This document shows, piece by piece, positions 21,366 to 29,339 of a stretch of DNA of 64,000 nucleotides. Origin of the DNA: Natranaerovirga pectinivora (GTDB taxonomy: Bacteria > Bacillota > Clostridia > Lachnospirales > DSM-24629); assembly GCF_004342165.1 (NCBI RefSeq), contig NZ_SMAL01000012.1, positions 1 through 64,000 of the forward strand, given 5' to 3'. The notes under the pieces are model-generated. The model made no database searches. It saw nothing but the letters and a program-made list of their open reading frames with translations, and was not told the DNA's origin. A program made the position numbers and the translations under genes. How positions within the stretch are numbered: position 1 is the first letter of the stretch; each line of letters begins with the position of its first letter.

Positions 21366-22298
21366 TTAGTTAAAATAAATATCAAATACATCCTGTACTT
21401 GATTAGGCAATTCCATATGTGGGTAAATACCTGAATTACTAATATTAGATGTCTCAATAGATGAATTAATAGATATATATTCATCTACAACATCAACTTT
21501 TGAATCTGTTGAGATAATATATATTGAATTATTTATCTGTTTTAAAGCATTAACCATATTAATATTTGTATATAAATTCTTTATTGATGCAAAGAGATAT
21601 TTACTTCCATCTATATTAAGATGAGATGATTCATGTAAAATATCTAAGAATTTTTGTTTACTAGCTGTTTTTTTAATAAAAGATTTATTAAACCTCTTTA
21701 AAATGGCAAACTTTGAATGAATAATATTATATAATAATGTACCAATAATAGGTGACTCTAATAATACTTTATTAATTTGATTTCTTTTACGAGGACATCT
21801 ATTAAGTGTTTTTATACTTTCTGGATTTATATATAAAAGTTTGTTAAATAGTTCAGGATTTTGGTAACAAGCCATTGTTATAAATGATGAGGAATGTCCT
21901 GTAGTTACCACATTAGTAGGTTCTTTTATAATATTTTTAATAAAATCAGTGATGAGTTGTACATATAAATACGAGGTATAAGTTAATTTTGGCTTATCAG
22001 ATCTACCACACCCCAATAAGTCAATTGTATATACTGTATGTTTGCTTTGAAGCTTTTTTATTATCTGAGACCATTCAGTATCTGAGTATAATGTATTTAA
22101 GTTATGAACTAATAAAATAGGGCTACCCTTACCTTGTTTGGTATAATATATTTTTCCAAATCTCCATTGAAAATATTGTGCATTATAAGAATATAATTTA
22201 TTCTTCATAGTTGATAAAATAGATATAGATTTATTAATGATACATATGGTAAGTATACTTACTAAAGTAATTAGTAGAAATTTATTTTTTCTTTTCAC
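21366..22298 (-). CDS. Membrane-anchored alpha/beta hydrolase
   Basis: The product (310 aa) has an N-terminal hydrophobic anchor (residues 7-27), then an alpha/beta-hydrolase fold. The segments are ILLVHNLNTLY (oxyanion region), TIDLLGCGRSDKP, the nucleophile elbow GHSSS near 137, a late acidic residue near 270 and a GIYPHMELP histidine. It is likely extracellular or membrane-associated. Substrate is unknown. The start is GTG with GAGGAG ten bases upstream. It is the only leftward gene in a long rightward block. Confidence 0.8.
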   Translation of the reverse strand: MKRKNKFLLITLVSILTICIINKSISILSTMKNKLYSYNAQYFQWRFGKIYYTKQGKGSPILLVHNLNTLYSDTEWSQIIKKLQSKHTVYTIDLLGCGRSDKPKLTYTSYLYVQLITDFIKNIIKEPTNVVTTGHSSSFITMACYQNPELFNKLLYINPESIKTLNRCPRKRNQINKVLLESPIIGTLLYNIIHSKFAILKRFNKSFIKKTASKQKFLDILHESSHLNIDGSKYLFASIKNLYTNINMVNALKQINNSIYIISTDSKVDVVDEYISINSSIETSNISNSGIYPHMELPNQVQDVFDIYFN

Positions 22299-22729
22299 TA
22301 TAATTTAACTCCTCTCATTATTAGGTGTTCTTACTATGTTAGTATATTTATAGTATTTATTGTTACTATATAATGATAATCCCTTATTGTTATTATGAAT
22401 GAAAGTTTGAATTATTTCAACTCTGTTTTTAAATATTTAATATAAATTTATTATAATATAAATGCGTATAATTATAGATATATTTATATAGATGCTTAAA
22501 GAGCAGCCAAAGAATGTTAGAAGGTTAATATGAAAGTCTAATCTGTAAACTTGCTTGCAAGGATTTGGAGATTAGACTTTCAACAAAGCTTGTGACTCAT
22601 CCGAAGGAAGAATCATAGGCTGAGTTAATATAAAAAATAATTAATAAGTACTGCTTTTATTGCATTATTACTAATTATATTATATTATTATACTAGATGT
22701 CGTTATTAATCGTAATATAGGAGAAAAAG
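22299..22729. other. Intergenic region between divergent hydrolase and degS genes
   Basis: This 431-base AT-rich gap contains one family A repeat (22526-22629) and no ORF I can support. It must also hold the two divergent promoters, which I could not place confidently. Confidence 0.6.
22526..22629 (-). repeat. Family A intergenic repeat, full copy, minus orientation
   Basis: GAAAGTCTAATCT (22532-22544) and AGATTAGACTTTC (22569-22581) form a perfect 13-bp stem around CTTGCTTGCAAG. Read on the minus strand it contains module 1 (ACTCAGCCTATGATTCTTCC, then CAAGCTTTGTTGAAA) followed by module 2, as in the gyrA-gyrB copy. Confidence 0.85.
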
Positions 22730-23857
22730 ATGAAAGACAACGAGTTACATAGACTTGATGATATTATAAAAAACATATCTAAATCTATAAAAACCAGCAT
22801 ATCAGAAGTTTCCGATATGTATTCTTCTTCAAAAAGAGAATATATTGATCTAGAAAAAGAATTTCGCAATTTAAAAATAGAAGCTACTAACTCTATTATA
22901 AAGGTAAATGAGATTGAAAATAGATTGCAAATATGTCTAGATAATATTAAAGAAAAAAACTCTTATAGTGAATTCGAGAATGAACTTGATGAACTCCGTG
23001 TCCAATTAGCTTTAGAGAAGGAAAGAGAATGCAATTTGATACAAAGGAGAAATGTTATAGAAAACCATTTAAGAACTATGTTATACATTAACAGTAAAGC
23101 AGAAAAACTAGGAAAAAATTTTGAACTAGCTGAAAACTTTTTAACAGGAAATCTTAATATTATGTCTCAGACATTAGATAAAATACATAATAATGAAATA
23201 TTTGGTATAAAAATATTAGAAGCTCAAGAAAATGAAAGACAAAGAATTGCTAGAGAAATGCATGATGGGCCAGCACAAAGTTTAACTAATTTGGTTCATA
23301 AAACTGAATTATGTATAAAATTAATTGACAAAGATCCTATAAGAACAAGTTTAGAATTGCAAAGTCTAAAGAGTGTTATTAGAAGTACCATTGATGATAT
23401 AAGAAGAATTATATATAATTTAAGACCTATGTCTATAGATGATTTGGGATTAATTCCAACGATAGAAAGGTATATTGATAAAATTCAAGAAGAAACAACA
23501 TTTACTATTGAATTAAAGGTGAATAACAATGAATATAATATAAATTCTATTATCAATTTAACATTATTTAGAATTATACAAGAGTCATTAAATAATATAA
23601 TAAAATATGCTAAAGCTACAAATGTTACTATAATGATTACTTATAATAAAGAATCTATTGAATTAGAGATAGTTGATAATGGCGTAGGATTTAATATTAA
23701 TGATTATAAAAATAATAAAGAAATAAATAAAGGATTTGGATTATCTATGATGAAAGAAAGAGTTTACTTATTGTCTGGTCATATAGATATTCAATCTACA
23801 ATTAATAAAGGAACTAAGTATTATGTAATGGTACCTACCAACAAGGAGGATTTTTAA
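22730..23857 (+). CDS. degS: DegS-type sensor histidine kinase
   Basis: This soluble kinase (375 aa) has a long N-terminal coiled coil (about 1-150) with no TM segment. The HisKA_3 phosphoacceptor is His178 in IAREMHDGPAQSL and the HATPase_c domain has the N box LFRIIQESLNNIIKYAKA and G1 box VDNGVGF. It matches DegS architecture. It is directly followed by the degU-like regulator gene, which starts at the next base, so it phosphorylates that partner. The signal is unknown. Confidence 0.9.
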   Translation: MKDNELHRLDDIIKNISKSIKTSISEVSDMYSSSKREYIDLEKEFRNLKIEATNSIIKVNEIENRLQICLDNIKEKNSYSEFENELDELRVQLALEKERECNLIQRRNVIENHLRTMLYINSKAEKLGKNFELAENFLTGNLNIMSQTLDKIHNNEIFGIKILEAQENERQRIAREMHDGPAQSLTNLVHKTELCIKLIDKDPIRTSLELQSLKSVIRSTIDDIRRIIYNLRPMSIDDLGLIPTIERYIDKIQEETTFTIELKVNNNEYNINSIINLTLFRIIQESLNNIIKYAKATNVTIMITYNKESIELEIVDNGVGFNINDYKNNKEINKGFGLSMMKERVYLLSGHIDIQSTINKGTKYYVMVPTNKEDF

Positions 23858-24517
23858 GTGGAAAAAAATATCATAAATATTTTAATTGCAGATGATCATT
23901 CAATGATTAGAGAAGGACTTAAGCAGTTAATTGAATTAGAGGACGATATTAGAGTAATAGCACAGGCTGGGGATGGAAAAGAAACTATAGAAAAAATAGT
24001 TAAATGTAATCCTGATGTAATTTTGTTAGATATAAATATGCCTATTATGAATGGTTTACAGGTTTTAAAGGAGTTAAAAAAAGAAAAAATTGATGCAAAA
24101 GTATTGGTATTAACAATACACAATGAAGTAGAATATCTTTATAAAGCAGTTGAAATAGGTGTACAAGGATATGTTTTAAAAGATTCTGAATCCGATGTAC
24201 TTATATCAGCTATTAGATCCATAAATCAAGGGGATACTTATATACAACCTAATATGGCATCTTTATTATTTAAGCGTATGAATGTAAAAGAAAGCGAAAA
24301 AAAATATAATTTTAATAATGATTTAACCAGAAGAGAAATAGAAGTACTTAAGCTTATAACTGAAGGGTTGTTAAATAAGGAAATTGCACATAATTTAAAT
24401 ATAAGTGAAAAGACAGTTAAAAACCACGTTTCTAATATCTTTAAAAAAATTGATGTTTCTGATCGCACACAAGCAGCTGTATATGCAATTAAGAAAAATA
24501 TAGTAGATATTTTTTAA
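23858..24517 (+). CDS. degU: DegU-type response regulator
   Basis: The product (219 aa) has a receiver domain with acidic pocket ADD near 11-13, phosphoacceptor Asp58 (LLDINMP) and the LKDS lysine near 108. A C-terminal LuxR/NarL HTH follows (LTRREIEVLKLITEGLLNKEIAHNL, KTVKNHVSNIFKK). The start is GTG with AAGGAGG upstream, in the degS stop region. In Bacillus this pair controls motility, competence and exoenzymes; targets here are unknown. Confidence 0.9.
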   Translation: MEKNIINILIADDHSMIREGLKQLIELEDDIRVIAQAGDGKETIEKIVKCNPDVILLDINMPIMNGLQVLKELKKEKIDAKVLVLTIHNEVEYLYKAVEIGVQGYVLKDSESDVLISAIRSINQGDTYIQPNMASLLFKRMNVKESEKKYNFNNDLTRREIEVLKLITEGLLNKEIAHNLNISEKTVKNHVSNIFKKIDVSDRTQAAVYAIKKNIVDIF

Positions 24518-24622
24518 AGAAATAAAGTTATAAAAAATTATTATATACTCAAAATAAATAATTAAACATACTTGTCTTTTTAAAATCATATAATTAAACA
24601 AGTAAAAGAGGTGTTTGTGATT

Positions 24623-24811
24623 ATGTATAAACTTCTTTCTAATTTGATAATTATATGGATTATATATATTATTTGTGATTATATATTAGTTGATAAATCC
24701 TCTTTTAAAAAAATAGTTAATATAATGTTTTACTTAATAGGTTTAGTAATGATACTTGAATATGTTGTAATAATTATTATAGGAATACTTAATTATTATT
24801 ATAGGATTTAA
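24623..24811 (+). CDS. Small membrane protein
   Basis: The ORF (62 aa) has two hydrophobic helices (about 5-25 and 37-58) with a short KSSFKK loop. GAGGTG lies 9 bases before ATG 24623; GTG codons further upstream are also open. I recognise no family. It ends 12 bases before a parS site. It could be a chance ORF in AT-rich DNA, though the ribosome binding site argues for a gene. Confidence 0.5.
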   Translation: MYKLLSNLIIIWIIYIICDYILVDKSSFKKIVNIMFYLIGLVMILEYVVIIIIGILNYYYRI

Positions 24812-24822
24812 TTGTAGGTAGA

Positions 24823-24838
24823 TGTTTCACGTGAAACA
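24823..24838. promoter_or_regulatory. parS: parS site 1
   Basis: TGTTTCACGTGAAACA is the perfect 16-bp parS consensus, within a 26-bp palindrome (24818-24843). ParB encoded at 26515 should load here for origin segregation. The palindrome plus the T-rich DNA after it could also terminate transcription from the small upstream gene. Confidence 0.97.
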
Positions 24839-24893
24839 TCTACTTCTTTTCTTTATTTGAAAGTTCTATTTCAAAAAAAGAAAAAAGCCATTA

Positions 24894-24950
24894 AAAGTTT
24901 GATGAGCAAGAACAAAGGTAACTTCAGATAAAAAAATTAACAAACAACTA
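24894..24950 (+). repeat. Family B repeat, degenerate copy
   Basis: TTTGATGAGCAAGAACAAAG followed by GTAACTTCAGATA and ATTAACAAA matches the left half of the family B elements at 30781 and 52883; the right half has decayed. Confidence 0.6.
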
Positions 24951-25019
24951 TTTAAGTTTAATTAAATGTAAGCAGGGTATCAACTATTTATTCTTTCATT
25001 ATGTTTTAAAGGAGTCTAT

Positions 25020-25622
25020 TTGAGAGGGAAGATGTCCATGTATATTAGAGTATTAAACGATGAATTTTATATTTTTCTATTATTTATATTTTTAGTTTTG
25101 GCTATAAAATATGTAACTAGAAATAAGAAGTATGGGGATATAGGTGAAAAATTAACTGCAAAATCTATTAAAAGAATATGTAAAAAAAAGAAATGTATAT
25201 TGTTGAAAAATGTTAGGTTGCCCTTATATGATACAATAACGGAAATAGATTTAATAATTATTTGTAAAGGTGGTGTAATATGTGTAGAAAATAAACATCT
25301 ATCTGGAATAATTAATGGACAAACTAATGAAAAATATTGGTATCAAAATAAAAGAGGTATAGTAAAAAAAATATACAATCCTATTTATCAGAATGAAGGT
25401 CATATAAAATGTTTAACACACCACTTTAATAAAAAAGGATTGAAGGATGTAAAGATATATAGCTATATTGTTTTTTCTAATAAGAATGTGGTTTTAAATA
25501 TTGTGGATAGCAGACTAGTAACCATAAGAGATTTAAAAAATATCATTAAAAAGAAGTATAATGATAAATGTAAATTAACTACAAAAGAAATATTTAATGT
25601 AATAAATCAAATTAAAACTTAA
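25020..25622 (+). CDS. Membrane-anchored NERD-domain (nuclease-related) protein
   Basis: The product (200 aa) has one N-terminal TM helix (about 12-32), then a NERD domain: GDIGEKLTAKSI, LKNVRLPL, TEIDLIIICKGGVICVENKHLSG and KYWYQN. The E...D...ExK pattern is that of restriction-endonuclease-like folds (ID in TEIDLI, EnK in CVENKHL). The role is unknown. The start is TTG with AAAGGAG five bases ahead; ATGs at 25032 and 25038 are alternatives. It sits between the two parS sites and just before soj. Confidence 0.8.
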   Translation: MRGKMSMYIRVLNDEFYIFLLFIFLVLAIKYVTRNKKYGDIGEKLTAKSIKRICKKKKCILLKNVRLPLYDTITEIDLIIICKGGVICVENKHLSGIINGQTNEKYWYQNKRGIVKKIYNPIYQNEGHIKCLTHHFNKKGLKDVKIYSYIVFSNKNVVLNIVDSRLVTIRDLKNIIKKKYNDKCKLTTKEIFNVINQIKT

Positions 25623-25659
25623 TTTTATAAAATGTTTCACGTGAAACATTTTATAAAAT
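25622..25659. promoter_or_regulatory. parS: parS site 2 in a 38-bp perfect palindrome
   Basis: The core TGTTTCACGTGAAACA (25633-25648) is a perfect parS. Symmetry extends to ATTTTATAAA on both sides, 38 bp in all. It lies 83 bases before soj and directly at the end of the NERD gene, so it may double as a terminator and as a ParB-responsive site for the soj-parB transcript. Confidence 0.97.
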
Positions 25660-25741
25660 GACATTATTTTTAAGACGGTATAGAAATAATATAGAGTATT
25701 ATGATATAATATATAAGACTTAATTTTAGGGGGTATATTTT

Positions 25742-26500
25742 ATGAGTCGAATTATTGCTGTTGCAAATCAAAAAGGTGGCGTAGGGAAAACGACTACTGC
25801 TATTAATTTAGCTGCATGTTTAGCGGAAAAAGGCAAGAAAGTATTAACAATAGATATAGATCCACAAGGAAATACAACCAGTGGATTAGGTATAGACAAA
25901 ACAGAACTTGAGCATACCATATATCATTTAATGCTAGGTGAAAGTGACATAGAAGAATGTATATTAGAAAACATTTTTGAAAACTTATCATTATTACCTG
26001 CCAATGTAGACCTAGCTGGAGCTGAAATTGAACTAATAAGTGTAGAGTCGAGAGAATTTTTATTAAAGAAGTATATAGAAAAAATAAAAGATCAATATGA
26101 GTATATTATTATTGATTGTCCCCCATCCCTAAGTATTCTTACTCTAAATGCATTAACAACAGCAAATACAGTATTAGTGCCTATACAGTGTGAATTTTAT
26201 GCCTTGGAAGGATTGACTCAGTTAATTAATACAATTAATTTAGTTAAGAGTAGATTAAATTCTAATTTAGAATTAGAAGGGGTTGTATTTACAATGTATG
26301 ATGCAAGGACAAACCTATCATTACAAGTTGTTGAAGAAGTAAAGAAAAATTTACATACAAATATTTATAAAACAATAATACCAAGAAATGTAAGATTAGG
26401 CGAAGCACCAAGTCACGGGTTGCCAATTAATATATATGATTCAAACTCTAAGGGAGCTGAAAGTTATAGATTATTAGCAGATGAGGTAATAGATAGATAG
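25742..26500 (+). CDS. soj: Chromosome-partitioning ATPase Soj/ParA
   Basis: This deviant-Walker ATPase (252 aa) has KGGVGKTTT (11-19), DIDPQGN near 39, IIDCPPS near 117 and a C-terminal GAESYRLLADEV. It is an MRP/MinD-type DNA-binding dimer that works with ParB on origin segregation and DnaA control. GGGGGT precedes the ATG. parB starts 14 bases later. Confidence 0.97.
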   Translation: MSRIIAVANQKGGVGKTTTAINLAACLAEKGKKVLTIDIDPQGNTTSGLGIDKTELEHTIYHLMLGESDIEECILENIFENLSLLPANVDLAGAEIELISVESREFLLKKYIEKIKDQYEYIIIDCPPSLSILTLNALTTANTVLVPIQCEFYALEGLTQLINTINLVKSRLNSNLELEGVVFTMYDARTNLSLQVVEEVKKNLHTNIYKTIIPRNVRLGEAPSHGLPINIYDSNSKGAESYRLLADEVIDR

Positions 26501-26514
26501 AGAGGAAGGAAGTA

Positions 26515-27387
26515 ATGGCTTCTAAAAAAGGTTTAGGAAAAGGATTGTCAGCACTTATAACTGAAAATATAAAGGATGTTAAAGAAGAAACCAACTCATT
26601 GAAAGAAGGCGTTGTGGTTTTAAATATTAATAATATTGAACCTAATAAAGAACAGCCAAGAAAACACTTTAATGAGGATGCTTTAAGTGAATTATCGGAT
26701 TCTATTAAGCAGTATGGCGTTATTCAGCCCATAATTGTTCAAAAGAAAAATGATTATTATGCTATTATTGCAGGAGAAAGAAGATGGAGAGCATCTAAAT
26801 TAGCTGGCTTAAAAGAAGTTCCAGTTATTATTAAGGATTTTTCATCTCAAAAAATTTTAGAAATATCATTAATTGAGAATATACAAAGAGAAGACCTTAA
26901 TCCTATTGAGGAAGCGAAAGCTTTTCAAAGATTAATTAAGGAATTTAATCTTAAGCAAGATGATGTGGCAGAAAAAGTATCAAAAAGCAGATCGGCTATT
27001 GCTAATTCTTTGCGTTTGCTTAATTTAGATCATAGAGTGCAAGAGATGGTTATTGATGAAATGATATCAAGTGGACATTCTAGAGCATTGCTTTCATTAG
27101 AGGATAAAGATGCTCAGTATAGAATTGCTAATAAGATATTTGATGAAAAATTAAGCGTTAGAGAAACAGAAAAACTTATTAAAGAATTGCTAACACCTAA
27201 AAAGGAAAAAAACACTAAAACAAAAACAAATCCTATTTATACTGATATAGAAGAAAGACTTAAGGAAATATTAGGGACTAAAGTTAAAATCAATAATAAA
27301 AACAATAAAAAAGGTAAAATTGAGATTGAGTATTACTCACAAGAAGAACTTGAAAACATAATTGATATATTAGAAAGCAATGGATAA
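26515..27387 (+). CDS. parB: Chromosome-partitioning protein ParB/Spo0J
   Basis: This CTP-dependent DNA clamp (290 aa) loads at parS. It starts with the ParA-interacting KKGLGKGLSALI peptide, then has GERRWR near 84 (CTP site), ENIQREDLNPIEEA, an HTH with KSRSAIANSLRLL and SSGHSRALL, and a C-terminal dimer domain. The residues at the specificity positions are ParB-like. AGAGGAAGGAAG precedes the ATG. Confidence 0.97.
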   Translation: MASKKGLGKGLSALITENIKDVKEETNSLKEGVVVLNINNIEPNKEQPRKHFNEDALSELSDSIKQYGVIQPIIVQKKNDYYAIIAGERRWRASKLAGLKEVPVIIKDFSSQKILEISLIENIQREDLNPIEEAKAFQRLIKEFNLKQDDVAEKVSKSRSAIANSLRLLNLDHRVQEMVIDEMISSGHSRALLSLEDKDAQYRIANKIFDEKLSVRETEKLIKELLTPKKEKNTKTKTNPIYTDIEERLKEILGTKVKINNKNNKKGKIEIEYYSQEELENIIDILESNG

Positions 27388-27397
27388 GGTGAAATAT

Positions 27398-27892
27398 ATG
27401 GATCAATTAGAATATTACATTGAATATTACAATATATATATTGTTTGTGGAATGATAATTGCAGTAATATTGCTTTTTATAATTGCACTTATTCAACAAA
27501 TTAAAATAAGTAACTTTAGAAAAAAATACAACTTATTTATGAAAAGTGGCGAAGTAGATATAGAAAAATTATTAATTAGCCAAATAAATAAAATTGAAGG
27601 CGTAGAAAATCATCTTACAAAAATCGACAAAAATCAAATTTTATTAGATAAAAGAATTGATAGTACATACCAAAAAATAGGTATTGTGAAGTATAATGCA
27701 TTTAAAGAAATGGGTGGCAATCTAAGTTTTGCAATTGTGCTACTTAATTATTATAATAATGGTGTATTGATAAATGGCATACATAGTAGAGATGGAAGTT
27801 ATACTTACGTAAAGACTATTGAAAATGGAAAAACAAGTGTACAACTATCCCCAGAAGAAAATGAAGCATTAGATAAAGCAATAAGACAATAG
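27398..27892 (+). CDS. DUF4446 family membrane protein
   Basis: The product (164 aa) has one N-terminal TM (about 12-35), a coiled-coil stretch (IEKLLISQINKIEGVENHLTKID) and a C-terminal domain with IGIVKYNAFKEMGGNLSFAIVLLN and GIHSRDGSYTYVK, typical of DUF4446. The family commonly follows parB in Clostridia; function is unknown. Start ATG 27398 (AAGGTG ahead) is chosen over 27380, which overlaps parB. Confidence 0.87.
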   Translation: MDQLEYYIEYYNIYIVCGMIIAVILLFIIALIQQIKISNFRKKYNLFMKSGEVDIEKLLISQINKIEGVENHLTKIDKNQILLDKRIDSTYQKIGIVKYNAFKEMGGNLSFAIVLLNYYNNGVLINGIHSRDGSYTYVKTIENGKTSVQLSPEENEALDKAIRQ

Positions 27893-27912
27893 AAAATGCA
27901 ACTTATAAGTTG

Positions 27913-27958
27913 AAAAAACCACCTCTTGGCAATACTTTTATTAGGAGGTGATTTTTTT
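27913..27958 (+). terminator. Terminator overlapping the next ribosome binding site
   Basis: AAAACCACCTC pairs with GAGGTGATTTT and is followed by T. The right arm is also the AGGAGGTG Shine-Dalgarno of the next gene, so the hairpin would both stop upstream transcripts and mask the site in read-through RNA. Confidence 0.65.
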
Positions 27959-28199
27959 GAAAATTGGTATTCAAGAAAATTTAGAAGAAGTATATAAAGC
28001 ATTAAAAAACAAAGGTTATAATGTTACAAATAATAAAGAATCAGTGGATATGTATATTTATGATGGAAAAGACTTTGGAGGGGTATTTAATTCTGTTCAT
28101 AATGATGATCAAGGGGTATTAATGATAAACTGTAACAATAAAAATATTTCAGATATCGAATTTATGATAAATCAAAAAAAATATTCTAATTTATTCTAA
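27957..28199 (+). CDS. UPF0180/YkuS-like small protein
   Basis: The product (80 aa) starts KIGIQENLEEVYKALKNKGYNV, then has a middle strand around DMYIYDGKD and PVINA-like GVLMINCNNKNISDIE. This is the pattern of the YkuS family, whose role is unknown. The start is TTG with AGGAGGTG seven bases upstream. Confidence 0.7.
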   Translation: MKIGIQENLEEVYKALKNKGYNVTNNKESVDMYIYDGKDFGGVFNSVHNDDQGVLMINCNNKNISDIEFMINQKKYSNLF

Positions 28200-28209
28200 A
28201 GTTATAATT

Positions 28210-28231
28210 ATTCCCCACAAAAGTGGGGAAT
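28210..28231. other. Perfect hairpin before a HAD phosphatase gene
   Basis: ATTCCCCAC and GTGGGGAAT form a GC-rich 9-bp stem with an AAAA loop between 27957-28199 and the next gene. There is no T tract, so it may be an mRNA processing stem or a weak terminator. Confidence 0.5.
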
Positions 28232-28252
28232 AGAATTAAGAGAGGTTTTATT

Positions 28253-29059
28253 ATGTATAAAATTTTAGCCTTAGATATGGATGATACATTACTAAGAAAA
28301 GATTTAACAATATCTGAAAAAAACAAAGACGCCATAAAAAAAGCTGCAGAAAAAGGTGTTAAAATTGTATTTTGTTCAGGAAGATCATCAAAATCTATGA
28401 TTAATTATATTAATAATTTGAATGGATATAATTGTAATGAATATCTAATCTCTTATAATGGTGCCATGGTTTTGAACTTAAAAGATAAAGCAACTCTATT
28501 TAATAAGTATGTAGAGAAAGAGTATGTACTTAAATTAGTTGATTATGGAAGAACAAATAATCTTAATATACAATTGTATATAGATGATAATGTAGTTGTA
28601 GAAAAATTTGATGAGAGAACAAAACAATATGAAGTACTTTCAGGATTACCTGTAAAACAAGTAAAAGATTTAAAAGAAGTTTCTGACAAGGGTTCTCTAA
28701 AAGTACTAATTAACAATGATGAAAATATACTTAATGAATTAAAGACTGAATTAGATGAGTTATTAGGTAATGACCTTAATATATTTTTCTCTAAGCCTTA
28801 TTATCTAGAATTTCTTAATAAGAAAGCTAATAAAGGGATTGGATTATTAGAGTTAGCAAAATTAATAGATATTCCGTTAAAAGATATAATAGCCATTGGT
28901 GACTCCTTTAATGATATTTCAATGATAGAAATAGCAGGATTAGGTGTTGCTATTGGTAATGCCCATGAAAAAGTAAAAAAAATCGCTAATTATGTAACAA
29001 AAAACGATCATAATAATGATGGTGTTGCAGAAGTAATAGAAAAGTTTATTTTAGACTAG
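28253..29059 (+). CDS. Cof-type HAD-family phosphatase
   Basis: The product (268 aa) has HAD motif I DMDDTLL (7-13), motif II VFCSGRS near 42, motif III Lys in NKGIGL near 195 and motif IV GDSFNDISMI near 220, with a C2b cap of the Cof type. Relatives dephosphorylate sugar phosphates or flavin/pyridoxal precursors; the substrate is unknown. ATG 28253 with GAGAGG ahead is preferred over an upstream frame extension. Confidence 0.92.
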   Translation: MYKILALDMDDTLLRKDLTISEKNKDAIKKAAEKGVKIVFCSGRSSKSMINYINNLNGYNCNEYLISYNGAMVLNLKDKATLFNKYVEKEYVLKLVDYGRTNNLNIQLYIDDNVVVEKFDERTKQYEVLSGLPVKQVKDLKEVSDKGSLKVLINNDENILNELKTELDELLGNDLNIFFSKPYYLEFLNKKANKGIGLLELAKLIDIPLKDIIAIGDSFNDISMIEIAGLGVAIGNAHEKVKKIANYVTKNDHNNDGVAEVIEKFILD

Positions 29060-29187
29060 GTTAATCTATTTTTTAAAATGCCATTTTAAAATAGTGTTTA
29101 TAGAATAGAGAAACAGTCCTTTGTGAGTATATAAAAAGTACCTGCGCTTCAGGGGGGGAAGAAGTCGCAGGTTGAGGGGGGTATTAG

Positions 29188-29241
29188 ATGATGTACCATA
29201 TGAGAGGCTATTCCGAACAAGTTCCTCAAATGTATGTTTAA
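29188..29241 (+). CDS. Possible 17-codon peptide with very strong RBS
   Basis: The reading frame MMYHMRGYSEQVPQMYV is preceded by GAGGGGGG at six bases from the ATG, one of the strongest ribosome binding sites in the window. Its second codon starts the left arm of an inverted repeat (TGTACCAT...ATGGTACA, ending at 29263). It may be a leader peptide or small functional peptide upstream of the HD-GYP gene. No family is recognised. Confidence 0.4.
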   Translation: MMYHMRGYSEQVPQMYV

Positions 29242-29339
29242 TACAAATGGTACATTATAATAATAACCAATTTAAAAATCTTTATACAATATTTTTAAAA
29301 AAAATAATATATTACTGAAATTAAGGGAGGGTTGTAATT

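Noticed and set aside
29060-29339. c-di-GMP riboswitch before the HD-GYP gene
   Set aside because: No GEMM-I or GEMM-II core is recognisable; only unrelated stems and the tiny ORF are seen.
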